Below, piece after piece: positions 7,836 to 16,909 of a stretch of DNA of 55,152 nt. The notes beneath the pieces are model-generated. The model was not told the origin of the DNA. It was given only the letters and a program-made list of their open reading frames with translations, and did no database searches. The position numbers were made by a program, and so were the translations under genes. The DNA comes from Bacillus sp. (in: firmicutes) (GTDB taxonomy: Bacteria > Bacillota > Bacilli > Bacillales > Bacillaceae). Each line of letters starts with the position of its first letter. Position 1 is the first letter of the stretch. The stretch lies in assembly GCA_031180805.1 (NCBI GenBank), contig JAPSLL010000015.1, positions 23,258 through 78,409 on the forward strand, read 5' to 3'.

Positions 7836-8519
7836 TTACTGAATAGGGATTTTCAGCTCCTGTCCAACATAAATTTCATTTCCATTAATCCCATTATATT
7901 GACGTATAATATCCTCACCAGTGCGACTATTATAATATTTGATCGCGATATTAAATAATGTCTCACCTGGTCCAACAGTATGTGTTTTAACTTCTTTATA
8001 TTCTATATCGTTTTCATTTTCTGTTGATATTCCCGTCTTATCCTCTACTTTAGAACTTTCATCCGTTTTATTTTCAACTTTTAAATCCTCTTCTACTTCC
8101 CTTGTATCAGCAGTGTTTGTATCATTTGTAGTTTCTTCGTCTTCTCCAGTTTCTTCTGTAGAAGTTGATTCTTCAGTAAAAGACGGATCTGATTCTTGCT
8201 CATCTTCAACATCCAGATAAGATGATTTTTCACTCGGAAGGTAAACCGTTTCTCCATTAGGAGAATCATTGTTTTCTGTTAATATCTTTCCATCTTTTCC
8301 GTAATAAAGAAATAATATCAATACTAATGCAGGTAAGAGGATAAACACTCCTCCCAAAAAGCTAATTAATGGATATCTCTTTTTCTGCTTAGCTTTTTTC
8401 GCTTTTTCATTGTGTACTTCACTTCTAGATGGATATGCACCATTTATCTCTTTGTATTCATCAATCATTCTTGAACGTAAATTTTCTGCTTGATCAGGGC
8501 TTTTATTATAATCACTCAT
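7836..8519 (-). CDS. ypbE: LysM-domain membrane protein YpbE
   Basis: A 227-residue bitopic protein. A basic N-terminus (AKKAKQKKR) precedes a single membrane helix (about 51-70). An extracellular acidic S/T/E-rich spacer (about 80-175) leads to one LysM domain (about 180-226, with HTVGPGETLFNIAIKYY and YVGQELKIPI). It should be anchored in the membrane and bind peptidoglycan across the wall. No enzymatic domain is present. The start overlaps the end of ypbD by 8 bases, which points to translational coupling. Matches YpbE of B. subtilis in place and layout. Confidence 0.85.
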   Translation of the reverse strand: MSDYNKSPDQAENLRSRMIDEYKEINGAYPSRSEVHNEKAKKAKQKKRYPLISFLGGVFILLPALVLILFLYYGKDGKILTENNDSPNGETVYLPSEKSSYLDVEDEQESDPSFTEESTSTEETGEDEETTNDTNTADTREVEEDLKVENKTDESSKVEDKTGISTENENDIEYKEVKTHTVGPGETLFNIAIKYYNSRTGEDIIRQYNGINGNEIYVGQELKIPIQ

Positions 8520-9111
8520 TTTCTCTTTTCACCCCTTTAAGAAACTTCCTTCTAATTTGAATCGCAAATACGACATCAATAATAAAATGTGCTATCATCG
8601 TTGAATAGATCGTATTTGTCAGTTCATAAACAATTCCTAATAAAAAGCTAACGGAAACAACCATGATAAACAAAACGATTTTTGTTACATATCTAAAATG
8701 TAAAATCGCAAAAATAAGACTAGCAACCAATAGCCCAAAATTCGTTTGAATTATTCCGCGGAACAACAACTCCTCCGAAAAAGCAATTAGAGCAGTTAAA
8801 AAAATTATATGCAGAACATTTCGGTTTTTGAAAATTTTTTCATTCACTCCACCATCATCAAGCAAATGGGAAGGTAATAACTTCATCAAGATATAATCTA
8901 TTAATATGACAATTAGTGCAGTAATGAAACCAAATAGTAAAAAGTCATTATCCTTATATTCCCACAACTTCAAAAAGTCATTAATATTTTTAAATAAGAA
9001 AATACTTATCACAATGGATAAAGTTATTAATAAAATTTGTGTAAAATATAAACTTTGAAGAACCTGTTTATCTGATAATTGTTTGATTTGGTCGCTTTGA
9101 TTTTTAAACAA
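8512..9111 (-). CDS. ypbD: CPBP (Abi/CAAX-like) intramembrane protease YpbD
   Basis: A 199-residue polytopic membrane protein of the CPBP family. The core motif EELLFRGIIQ (around 115-124) supplies the paired glutamates and arginine. Two later histidine motifs follow: ILHFRYV and AHFIIDVVF. The physiological substrate is unknown. The start is TTG at 9111, directly after the recS stop codon. It is followed by ypbE with an 8-base overlap. This tight packing means it is made from the ypbB-recS transcript. Confidence 0.83.
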   Translation of the reverse strand: MFKNQSDQIKQLSDKQVLQSLYFTQILLITLSIVISIFLFKNINDFLKLWEYKDNDFLLFGFITALIVILIDYILMKLLPSHLLDDGGVNEKIFKNRNVLHIIFLTALIAFSEELLFRGIIQTNFGLLVASLIFAILHFRYVTKIVLFIMVVSVSFLLGIVYELTNTIYSTMIAHFIIDVVFAIQIRRKFLKGVKRENE

Positions 9112-10617
9112 CTAACTCTCACTCACTTTACGAAATATCAACTTCAATTCATGTTCCCAATCTATTTTCCTCTCATTTTCAAGTAATAGAGGAACCGTTG
9201 TTTCTTCAAAGCTTGAAAATTCAACACCACAGTGGTCACAACAATTTACAGGTTTTTGTTGTAAATCTTCATCGAAATATGATAACAATTTTTTCCGTCT
9301 ACATTCATTTGTGTTTAACCAGCCAATCATCTTGCTTAGTTTTTCATGTTTTATCGCCAATCTACCTTCTATTTCCTTCCAAATGAGGGCAATGATCTTA
9401 TCCGGCTCGAATCCCAATGGTTTAAGCATTTCTACATAATTTTCAGTATATCTCCACTGCGTTTCAGTTAATCCGATTTTTTCACTTATGAATTCAAATG
9501 ATAGTGATTCGTTCGTATTACTTAAAACGTCATATACAAGTCGATACAATTTTTCATAGGTAGGAAATTCAGATTCTACGAGTGACTTTGGAATTTCAAA
9601 ATCAGTTTGGGTTAGTAGCGTTATTGCAATACTCGGTAATCCATCACGACCTGCTCTGCCAATTTCCTGCATATATGATTCAATCTGAGCTGGAAAATGG
9701 AAATGTATGACATAACGGATATTTTGCTTATTAATTCCCATTCCAAAAGCATTTGTACAGCAAACTAGGCGAAGCTGGTCATACAAAAATTGTTGCTGGA
9801 TCAAAATCCTCTGCTCTGGGTCCATTCCCCCATGATAATACCCTACACCTCTTATTCCTTTATCTATCAGTACTTCAGCTAATCGTTCTGCCCATAATCG
9901 ACTAGAGCAATAAATAATCCCAGGACCTTTTAAAGCTTGTACTAGCCGAAAAACCTCATCTATTTTTTCATCAATTGAAGATATAGGTTTTATCATAAGA
10001 GAAATATTTGGTCGATCTATCGAATAAATAAACTTTTTATTTTTTTCATTGAACTGTAGTATTTCCTGTATATCTTTTATAACTTCTTTTGTTGCTGTTG
10101 CAGTTAAGGCTAAACAAGGTGGAGAATTAAGTTGTTTCCTTATTAAGCCTAATTTAGAGTAGTCTAAGCGAAAATCATGTCCCCACTGTGATATACAATG
10201 AGCTTCATCGACTACAAATAAAGAAATCTTTACCTTTTTCAATGCCTTAAATACATACTCATTTTGTAAGATTTCAGGCGATACAAATATGTATCGATAC
10301 GAATATAAATTATCTAAAGTTTCTTTTCGTTTCATAAAAGGCACTGTACTATTTAAGGCAATTACTCTTTTTTCCCCTCTTACTTTTATTTGCTCAACCT
10401 GATCCTCCATGAGTGAAAGTAAGGGTGATACGATTAATACGACTCCAGGTAATATATATGCTGGGAGCTGATAGCAAAGAGATTTCCCACCACCGGTAGG
10501 CAGCATCGCAATAACATCATTTCCGTTAAGAACTGACTGAATAATTTCACTTTGCCCTGGTCTAAAATCTTTTAAACGAAAATGGGTATTAAGGACTTGG
10601 TGTAGGTTGTTTTTCAT
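9112..10617 (-). CDS. recS: RecQ-family DNA helicase RecS
   Basis: ATP-dependent 3'-5' DNA helicase of the RecQ family (short form, 501 residues; full RecQ is about 600). Helicase motifs appear in order: Walker A TGGGKS (41-46), DEAH (137-140), TATAT, and motif VI QEIGRAGRDG. The zinc-binding RQC segment with NECRRKK and CCDHC lies at about 437-463. The C-terminal HRDC domain of longer RecQ is absent. The ATG overlaps the ypbB stop (ATGA). The linkage with ypbB fits RecS (YpbC) of B. subtilis rather than RecQ. Confidence 0.93.
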   Translation of the reverse strand: MKNNLHQVLNTHFRLKDFRPGQSEIIQSVLNGNDVIAMLPTGGGKSLCYQLPAYILPGVVLIVSPLLSLMEDQVEQIKVRGEKRVIALNSTVPFMKRKETLDNLYSYRYIFVSPEILQNEYVFKALKKVKISLFVVDEAHCISQWGHDFRLDYSKLGLIRKQLNSPPCLALTATATKEVIKDIQEILQFNEKNKKFIYSIDRPNISLMIKPISSIDEKIDEVFRLVQALKGPGIIYCSSRLWAERLAEVLIDKGIRGVGYYHGGMDPEQRILIQQQFLYDQLRLVCCTNAFGMGINKQNIRYVIHFHFPAQIESYMQEIGRAGRDGLPSIAITLLTQTDFEIPKSLVESEFPTYEKLYRLVYDVLSNTNESLSFEFISEKIGLTETQWRYTENYVEMLKPLGFEPDKIIALIWKEIEGRLAIKHEKLSKMIGWLNTNECRRKKLLSYFDEDLQQKPVNCCDHCGVEFSSFEETTVPLLLENERKIDWEHELKLIFRKVSES

Positions 10618-11675
10618 TCGTACCTCCCGATCAAAGCATATGCTAAACGAATTTGAAAGTAGCTATACTGATCGTTTAAATATTCTTTTACTTGTTTTAA
10701 ACGATGTGTTTGAATAGTATCAATTGCATTTTTTATTAAATTGTAATCAGCATCAGTCAAAAAATTATCAGGTGTATACGTTTGATCATGCAAAGTTATC
10801 TCTACGATATGATCCTCTATTGTACTTTCCTTTAATCCACGTAAACGTGCTATCTCCTGAATACTTGCTCCAGTTTCTAAATACGAAAGAGTGACTTCTG
10901 TTGAGGCAGTGAGTGTAGTTTTTAATTGTACGTCTTTCGTTACCTCATTAAAAACCTTATATTCTTTTGGTTTTTCTTGAATTTGCTGAATGATATAATG
11001 TACGATGTTCCAAAATTCCAAATAGACATAGGTCGGGTCATCCCTCATCGTTAAAGCGATTTGCTCAAAGGTTTCACCAATTCTATTGTTTGATGTTAAT
11101 CTGCGAATAAAAATCTCTGCATGTCTTTCCGATGACATTTGTAACGATTGATGTAACTCACTATATAATTGATTAACTAAATCCTCTGCCTGATTTCCGT
11201 TATCTTTAATAAATTTCTTCACCCAAAATAAATCTTCCTGATTTTTTGTAATTGGTAAATAATACATATTTTTATAAACAAAATTCGACAAAACTTGAAT
11301 AAGTAAGGAAATTCTCCTCCAAAAAATGCGGCTTGTATCACCATATACCCATCCATTGAGATGAGTAGGAAATGGCTTTTCTGCCAAACAATCCTCCAAG
11401 TAAGAATTTCCTTGTGTCGTTAGAACAAAATGTTGTTTTTCTTTTTCTTTTATTAATTGTGCTTTAACCAAATCCTCACAATGTGTTATAACCAATTTTC
11501 TTGATAATTTAGGAAATAGGCTAAACATCATAGATAAATTAAAAAGTTTGCCATCTTGAATTGTTTGTGAAGATTTTTTCCCATTAAGTAAATGATAAAT
11601 AGCGGAGACAGTTCGTTCTCCTTTAAAATGACTTAGACAATGAAGTAAGACGATACGCAAATAACTATCGTTCAT
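10614..11675 (-). CDS. ypbB: YpbB, helix-turn-helix protein upstream of RecS
   Basis: A 353-residue soluble protein with a C-terminal helix-turn-helix region (about 265-300, LETGASIQEIARLRGLKEST) of the type also found in helicase accessory domains. Its fixed place before recS, with an ATGA overlap, suggests it works with the helicase; that is inference. I chose the ATG at 11675 (AGGTGA upstream, MNDSYLR). The longer reading begins with GTG at 11711 and has no properly spaced ribosome site. The 379-bp gap to fer holds the fer control region and no other gene. Confidence 0.82.
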   Translation of the reverse strand: MNDSYLRIVLLHCLSHFKGERTVSAIYHLLNGKKSSQTIQDGKLFNLSMMFSLFPKLSRKLVITHCEDLVKAQLIKEKEKQHFVLTTQGNSYLEDCLAEKPFPTHLNGWVYGDTSRIFWRRISLLIQVLSNFVYKNMYYLPITKNQEDLFWVKKFIKDNGNQAEDLVNQLYSELHQSLQMSSERHAEIFIRRLTSNNRIGETFEQIALTMRDDPTYVYLEFWNIVHYIIQQIQEKPKEYKVFNEVTKDVQLKTTLTASTEVTLSYLETGASIQEIARLRGLKESTIEDHIVEITLHDQTYTPDNFLTDADYNLIKNAIDTIQTHRLKQVKEYLNDQYSYFQIRLAYALIGRYE

Positions 11676-11965
11676 TTTATCACCTACAATGTTTGACAAT
11701 TTTCGATTCACACCTTTATTTTAACAAATTTACTGACCTACGTTTACTATTAAGTAAATTTTCTTCATCACTTTTAACAAGTCAGACACATAATATTTAG
11801 AATATAGACTTTCAATTAAACATGATTTGTCGACCTTTGTCCTAAGGTTCCATTTACCTAATAGCATGGCGCTTAACAATGGAAATTTTGAGAAAAGCAA
11901 CATAACCAACGTTTTTTTATTGAAAAGTCCAAAAATCCGATTTACAATACTAGTTAGGCACTGTA

Positions 11966-12024
11966 AAGTAATACAATGTGTATTACTTGAATTTATTATT
12001 TAAGTACTATCATATGAACATATG
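11966..12024 (+). promoter_or_regulatory. Palindromes in the fer upstream region
   Basis: A perfect 10-base inverted repeat, AAGTAATACA (11966-11975) and TGTATTACTT (11979-11988) with a 3-base spacer, lies about 70-90 bases before the fer start. A second palindrome, CATATG-aa-CATATG, spans 12011-12024. Between them TTGAAT (11987-11992) and TATCAT (12008-12013) form a weak promoter with 15-base spacing. The first palindrome has the shape of a dimeric regulator site; the regulator is unknown. Confidence 0.45.
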
Positions 12025-12054
12025 GTATTAATCTTATCAGGAGGTTTGTTTTAA

Positions 12055-12303
<249 letters not shown>

Positions 12304-12341
12304 ATGCTATGGTTTCATTATATCAGACGAGCCCATTAATA

Positions 12342-12375
12342 AGAAAAAACCTCCGATAAATCAGAGGTTTTTTCT
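12342..12375. terminator. Bidirectional terminator between fer and ribU
   Basis: The arms AGAAAAAACCTC (12342-12353) and GAGGTTTTTTCT (12364-12375) give T-runs on both strands, which suits the convergent genes fer (+) and ribU (-). Confidence 0.88.
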
Positions 12376-12433
12376 TTTGGCTAGGTTTGTTAATTAACTT
12401 TGTTACTATAATAAACAATTTATTAAAACCTTT

Positions 12434-13009
12434 TTAATGGATTAATAATTGGTTTGTTAACCATGTTTTAATCTTAGAAATTAATGCAGCGAGTAAGATT
12501 GCAACAATTACCCCTTTTATTAAGTTAAAAGGTAATATAGCTGCGACAACAAGCTGTTTTAGTGACTCTTGAGACATTGCTGGCATATTTAAAAATAAAG
12601 TATAAGCTGGCATAAAGACATAATAATTTAAAATGCTCATAACTATTGTCATCAATAAAGTCCCAATTGTTAATCCTATAAAAAGTCCCTTCATACTTCT
12701 AAAGCGTCTAAAAAATACAGCTGTTGGAATGATAAATATAGTTCCAGCAATAAAGTTAGATATTTCCCCCACGGGAACACCTGTCGCACTCCCTTGAATT
12801 AAATAATGTAGTACATTTTTTATTACTTCAACCATTATCCCAGCTGCAGGACCAAACACAATTGCAGCAATTAAAGCAGGTACATCACTAAAATCAATTT
12901 GCAAAAATGTTGGAAACCCTGGAAATGGAAAATCAAGCATCATAAGCAAATAAGCAATGGTACTTAACATTCCTACTGTTACATTTTTTCTGACACGACT
13001 TTGTTGCAT
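12434..13009 (-). CDS. ribU: Riboflavin importer RibU (YpaA), ECF substrate-binding subunit
   Basis: Integral membrane S component of an energy-coupling factor (ECF) transporter that takes up riboflavin. It uses the shared EcfA/A'/T module, which is not in this window. The 191 residues form about six hydrophobic helices. The family stretch MLDFPFPGFPTFLQIDFSD lies near the N-terminus. I chose the ATG at 13009, with AGGAGAG upstream. A longer reading from 13081 starts inside the riboswitch terminator and has no ribosome site. Expression should fall when FMN is high, through the FMN riboswitch 170 bases upstream. Confidence 0.93.
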   Translation of the reverse strand: MQQSRVRKNVTVGMLSTIAYLLMMLDFPFPGFPTFLQIDFSDVPALIAAIVFGPAAGIMVEVIKNVLHYLIQGSATGVPVGEISNFIAGTIFIIPTAVFFRRFRSMKGLFIGLTIGTLLMTIVMSILNYYVFMPAYTLFLNMPAMSQESLKQLVVAAILPFNLIKGVIVAILLAALISKIKTWLTNQLLIH

Positions 13010-13066
13010 TATTGACTCTCCTTTTCTGATCGCACTCGAAAAAGAGAAAGTTCCTGTTTTAGACAT

Positions 13067-13121
13067 AATAAAAAGCCCCAATTATTAGATGTTTCTCATT
13101 ACATAACATCTCAATTGGGGC
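13067..13121 (-). terminator. Riboswitch-controlled terminator before ribU
   Basis: GCCCCAATT (13075-13083) pairs with AATTGGGGC (13113-13121), and TTTTTATT follows on the minus strand. It lies between the FMN aptamer and the ribU start and is the likely expression platform: FMN binding would favour this hairpin. Confidence 0.88.
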
Positions 13122-13182
13122 ATTGTTGTAGACATGTCTAAATAAACGTTAAACTATGAAAAATTTAAACGTTTGAACCTCC

Positions 13183-13390
13183 ATCTTCTCTCATCCAGAC
13201 TTTACTGTCGGTCCCGGAATCTCACCGGATCATGCCTTTACTTACAGGCTCGCGGACTTCAAAATTTCTCACGTGATCAGTTAAAGCTAAAAATAGCTCC
13301 ACTATCAGCATCCCCCAACAAAATGAACTTAGGGGATTGATCCATTTCTTCACCGCCGGTCGGGAATTTCACCCTGCCCCGAAGATTGAT
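13183..13390 (-). ncRNA. FMN riboswitch (RFN element) of ribU
   Basis: Read on the minus strand, the conserved RFN segments occur in order: TTCGGGGCAGGGTGAAATTC, CCGACCGGCGGTGAAG, then after a long variable stem the block CCGACAGTAAAGTCTGGATG and GAGAGAAG. A terminator follows at 13067-13121. The aptamer is longer than that of the rib operon because of an extended arm at about 13285-13345. It occupies most of the 672-bp gap between ribU and the M23 peptidase gene; the rest holds the inverted repeat at 13598-13671 and AT-rich DNA. Confidence 0.95.
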
Positions 13391-13597
13391 CATATTTTTT
13401 TCATAAGTATATAACGAAATGAAGGATTTGTATATTAATTTGCTTAGGAAAAATGTCTATATATAATAGTAGAAATTAGGAAGCGTTATCACTTATTTTT
13501 AATTTAAAGTGAATTAATCTATGGAGTATTATTTCTAAGAAGTAAAATTGTAAAAAACAATGAAAAGTATCTAGAAAGAAACACCTAATATCTTGCG

Positions 13598-13671
13598 TTT
13601 ATACTGCCAGTTGTCCCCACCAATCACTTCTTAAAGCTCCTGTTATCGGTGGGAATAACTGCCAGCATAAA
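13598..13671. repeat. Imperfect inverted repeat after the M23 peptidase gene
   Basis: The arms at 13598-13621 and 13648-13671 are 24 bases each and pair at 20 positions. The core is ACTGCCAGTTGTCCCCACC and its near-complement, with a 26-base loop. It begins 11 bases beyond the 13682 gene end and has no T-run, so it is not a standard terminator. The function is unknown. Confidence 0.6.
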
Positions 13672-13681
13672 TATGGCTACT

Positions 13682-14623
13682 TTATGTATTAGGATTAATA
13701 ACTAATACTTGATTTGGATAGATGGTTTCATTTTTCAATTGATTATTCTTTTTTATTGAATTTGCATCGGTTTTATATTCATTCGCAATTGACTGTAGTG
13801 TATCACCTTTTTGCACAACATAGGTTTCCATTTTATTCACATAAACAACTAGCTTATCACCTTCATAAATCAGATCAGACTGAAGTTGATTCCACTCTTG
13901 TATGGCTCTAATCGAAACTTTATATTTCTGTGAGAATTCCCATAACGTATCTCCCTTTTTAATTGTTATTACTTGTTTATTGTTCTCATTATCTTTTTTT
14001 ACTTGTTTTATACTACTTCTTCCCACTAATGAATTATTCATTTCAGTCTTCATCTCTTTATGTTTAACATCTTGTTCGTTGGAAGGTGAATTTTCAATGT
14101 TTTTATTCGCTGATACAGAATTACTTGGTAATTCAAAGACAAATAACGGATCAAGTGCATTATTTTTTTCAGCGGTCCATTCTCCTTTATGTAATTCAAA
14201 ATGAAGGTGAGTACCCCTGGATACCCCTGTATTTCCAATAATACCTAGCAACTGTCCTTTATTAATAGTCTCTCCTTCTTTAACTAATCTTTTACTGAGA
14301 TGAGCATAAACAGTTTCATACCCTTCAGGATGTCGTACAAAAACAACATGTCCATATGAATCAGAATAATAAGACTTAGAGACAACTCCACCTGACACAG
14401 ATATTATTTCCGTTCCTTCAGGTGCTGCAATATCAACACCTTTGTGATTCCCATTTCTAGTACCAAATGTATCTGTTATTTTTCCTCCATGAACAGGTTG
14501 AATCCAGTTTTGCTCCAACTCATCTATGTATGATTTAGCAAAAGTAATCTTTTGATCCCCGAGCGCCGAAACAAATACTATAGCAACAATCAACAAAAGC
14601 ATATGTTTTATACTTTTTAACAT
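13682..14623 (-). CDS. Secreted M23 peptidase with two LysM domains
   Basis: A 313-residue cell-wall endopeptidase candidate. The signal sequence (about 1-29) is followed by a LytM/M23 domain (about 40-150) with the zinc ligands in HKGVDIA and HLHFELH intact, so it should be active. After a low-complexity N/K/S spacer come two LysM peptidoglycan-binding domains (about 218-261 and 266-310). The ATG at 14623 has GGGGGAG six bases upstream. I do not recognise a specific B. subtilis counterpart. It resembles sporulation or wall-remodelling M23/LysM proteins, but no sporulation promoter was found. The 321-bp gap upstream holds only the rsiX terminator and AT-rich sequence. Confidence 0.85.
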   Translation of the reverse strand: MLKSIKHMLLLIVAIVFVSALGDQKITFAKSYIDELEQNWIQPVHGGKITDTFGTRNGNHKGVDIAAPEGTEIISVSGGVVSKSYYSDSYGHVVFVRHPEGYETVYAHLSKRLVKEGETINKGQLLGIIGNTGVSRGTHLHFELHKGEWTAEKNNALDPLFVFELPSNSVSANKNIENSPSNEQDVKHKEMKTEMNNSLVGRSSIKQVKKDNENNKQVITIKKGDTLWEFSQKYKVSIRAIQEWNQLQSDLIYEGDKLVVYVNKMETYVVQKGDTLQSIANEYKTDANSIKKNNQLKNETIYPNQVLVINPNT

Positions 14624-14914
14624 TTCATTCTCCCCCTACATTTTTTGCTTTTCGTCATGGTCTAACAGTGATCATTCTTAGAAGTTAAACTGACCACACT
14701 TCACCAGCATGCACTACTTTCGTACAAATATGCTTAGGCTTGAATTCAATAATAGGACAAATAAACAATTTACTATTTTTAAACTACACGTCCATTGTAT
14801 GTAGACGGGTTATAAAAAAGAACAAGTGTAGTATATAACATAATTTTCCACATTATACATCCTTTTTACTCCTATAGTATTTCTTTAATGAAATTCTTTT
14901 TTTATTTGAAGATA

Positions 14915-14944
14915 TAAAAAAGAGGCTCCTGTAAAAAGAGCCTC
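14915..14944 (-). terminator. Terminator of sigX-rsiX
   Basis: GAGGCTC (14922-14928) and GAGCCTC (14938-14944) form a hairpin that touches the rsiX stop codon. TTTTTTATA follows on the minus strand. Confidence 0.88.
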
Positions 14945-16123
14945 CTAATGTTCTTCAATTGGGTTTGGTGAAAACGGTACTTCAATTGGGTGTGTTACAT
15001 CCATAACACCAATATGATTAATATCAATTCCTTTAAAATAGACTGTTTTAAAACCAAACTCTTTTGCGGAAAGCAAAATGGATTCTAACATAATAACAAA
15101 TTCTTGATTATCCTCAAATTTGCTGCCAGCTTCAAATTCTATTTCTAATTGTTCGCCGTTTTCAATAATATTCTTTATTAAAATATGATTGACTATTGTT
15201 GGCTTTAGTACATGGTCCAATCCAGTTTTCATCGCATCTATTGCTTGTTCAATAGAATCATACGAATTTGCAGAAGGTACAAGAAGCTTTTGTGTTTCTT
15301 CACTGTATTGGTAAAGAAAATATGCCTTCTTCAATTCTTTCTGCATTTCTACTTCATTCTTCACACCATAATTCGAAAGCTCTATTCCTTGTTTATCATT
15401 TGTATAAAAATTTGCTTTTTTATAATTATCCCATCTAAACGTTTCAATTACAGAATTTAGAAATAATGTTTCTTCACTGCTTCCGGTTATTTGAACGTCT
15501 TCATTATAATCAATATTAACCTCTTCATTATTTGCTTCTTCATCTATTTCTGCTCCAGATAATTCAAAGGAAACAGGGCCAAGTTCATCACTGTAAATCT
15601 CAGGTTTTATTTCCTCTATTACCTCTATCTTTTTCTTGTTATCATTTAGTTCAAGACTTACCGGTAAAATTAGCTCCGCCTGATCATTTGTAAAGCCAAC
15701 AGTTATTATATCTTCTGCTTCACTTGCCTTTGTCACAAATGTTTCTTTCTGCTCTTCCATCAATACTTGATTTAGTTGATGTTCAACATCTTCATTCTTA
15801 TCATTTGAAATTGCCTGCTCACTGTTTTGACCATCATCCTGAACTGCTGTCTCGATTTTTGCCTCTTCTGAATTAGATAAATCCATTGCAGTTTCTTGTT
15901 CTGAAGCACCTTGTTCCAGAATAAGTGGTGTTAATATTGCTACAAGGAATAGTGCAGCAGCTGATGCTATCGAAGGCGCAATCCAATTTTTTTTCTTTTT
16001 TCTCGATTGTATTTTAAATTGAATAGACTGATAAATCTCGTCTGCAGTTTGTTTATCTTTGACAAGTGGCATTTGATTTAAAAGACGTTCAATCTGTTTC
16101 TCATTCCAATCCGGTTTTTTCAA
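14945..16123 (-). CDS. rsiX: Anti-sigma factor RsiX
   Basis: Transmembrane anti-sigma factor expected to hold SigX inactive until envelope stress. Of 392 residues, the first 46 or so are cytoplasmic and charged (IERLLNQMPLVKDK), followed by one membrane helix (47-69). The large extracellular part is acidic and ends HPIEVPFSPNPIEEH. The coding sequence overlaps sigX by 23 bases. It is a little longer than B. subtilis RsiX (about 368). Assignment rests on operon position and topology, since anti-sigma factors diverge fast. The ATG at 16123 sits inside sigX. Confidence 0.87.
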   Translation of the reverse strand: MKKPDWNEKQIERLLNQMPLVKDKQTADEIYQSIQFKIQSRKKKKNWIAPSIASAAALFLVAILTPLILEQGASEQETAMDLSNSEEAKIETAVQDDGQNSEQAISNDKNEDVEHQLNQVLMEEQKETFVTKASEAEDIITVGFTNDQAELILPVSLELNDNKKKIEVIEEIKPEIYSDELGPVSFELSGAEIDEEANNEEVNIDYNEDVQITGSSEETLFLNSVIETFRWDNYKKANFYTNDKQGIELSNYGVKNEVEMQKELKKAYFLYQYSEETQKLLVPSANSYDSIEQAIDAMKTGLDHVLKPTIVNHILIKNIIENGEQLEIEFEAGSKFEDNQEFVIMLESILLSAKEFGFKTVYFKGIDINHIGVMDVTHPIEVPFSPNPIEEH

Positions 16124-16649
16124 TTGAATGCCCCTCCTTTTCAGAGATGCTAATCATATGTTTTTGTAAATGTTTTAAAGCTCTGTGTTGTGTCGTTTTA
16201 ACCTTGCTAGTTGTCCATCCTAACGCTTCAGCAGTTTCAGTTATCGATAAGTCTTGCAAATATCTTAAAATAAGCACGGAACGCTGATCTAACGTACAAT
16301 GATCTAAAGCACGATACATCCATTGGATCTGTTCATTTTGTAAAGCAATTTCATCTGGTAGTGGCTGATTATCTTGAATTTGCTGTTTATCCCAATCAAA
16401 TTTATCAATAATTCTTTGCCTTATCGTCTTTTGTTTGCGAAAGCTATCAATTGCCACGTGTCTAGCAATAGAAAATAGCCAAGTCTTCTCACTACTTCTA
16501 CCTTCGAACTTATCATAAGCTTTTAATACACGTATATATACTTCTTGAACTAAATCTTCAGCTTGTTCACGATTTTTCACCATATAAAATAAAAATTGAA
16601 ATAAATCATGATGATAATTATTATATAATCTTTGAAAGGTATCCTCCAT
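16101..16649 (-). CDS. sigX: ECF sigma factor SigX
   Basis: Extracytoplasmic-function sigma factor. In B. subtilis SigX controls cell-envelope genes such as dlt and pssA. The 182 residues have region 2 (about 3-70, with DLFQFLFYMVKNREQAEDLV and KTWLFSIARHVAIDSFRK) and region 4 (about 115-165, with SITETAEALGWTTSKVKTTQ). I chose the ATG at 16649, preceded by GGAGGGG. A longer TTG start at 16670 would lie upstream of the predicted transcription start. Its own ECF-type promoter is visible. It is followed by overlapping rsiX. Confidence 0.9.
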   Translation of the reverse strand: MEDTFQRLYNNYHHDLFQFLFYMVKNREQAEDLVQEVYIRVLKAYDKFEGRSSEKTWLFSIARHVAIDSFRKQKTIRQRIIDKFDWDKQQIQDNQPLPDEIALQNEQIQWMYRALDHCTLDQRSVLILRYLQDLSITETAEALGWTTSKVKTTQHRALKHLQKHMISISEKEGHSIEKTGLE

Positions 16650-16673
16650 GAATGCCCCTCCATTTCTCAATTA

Positions 16674-16699
16674 GTCGAAAAGGAATTAAAAAAGTTGCA
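16674..16699 (-). promoter_or_regulatory. ECF-type (probably SigX autoregulated) promoter
   Basis: On the minus strand TGCAAC (16694-16699) and CGAC (16674-16677) are separated by 16 bases. This agrees with the SigX-class consensus TGtAAC-N16/17-CGaC. Transcription would start near 16665, leaving a short leader to the ATG at 16649. The rest of the upstream gap is AT-rich and contains a direct repeat of ATTAATGTAA (about 16718-16738). Confidence 0.75.
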
Positions 16700-16831
16700 A
16701 AATAGCAACCAGAAATATTAATGTAATATTAATGTAACATTTGTAATTAACTAATATTTACTTTAGCATAATTTCTATCAAACTACGAATAGATTTTTCT
16801 ATTATTTACTAATTTTAAATTCCTAAAGCAA

Positions 16832-16880
16832 TAAAAAAAATAGACTCACCACTTTAGAAAGTGCCAACTAGTGGTGAGTC
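16832..16880 (-). terminator. Terminator of the cobalamin adenosyltransferase gene
   Basis: GACTCACCACT (16843-16853) pairs perfectly with AGTGGTGAGTC (16870-16880). A long T-run (minus strand, complement of 16832-16842) follows. Confidence 0.9.
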
Positions 16881-16909
16881 GTTGTCCTTCGACTTTTAGT
16901 ATAGAGGAA

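Noticed and set aside
13009-13081. Longer ribU start at 13081
   Set aside because: The extra codons lie in the riboswitch terminator hairpin and there is no ribosome site before 13081. The ATG at 13009 has AGGAGAG.
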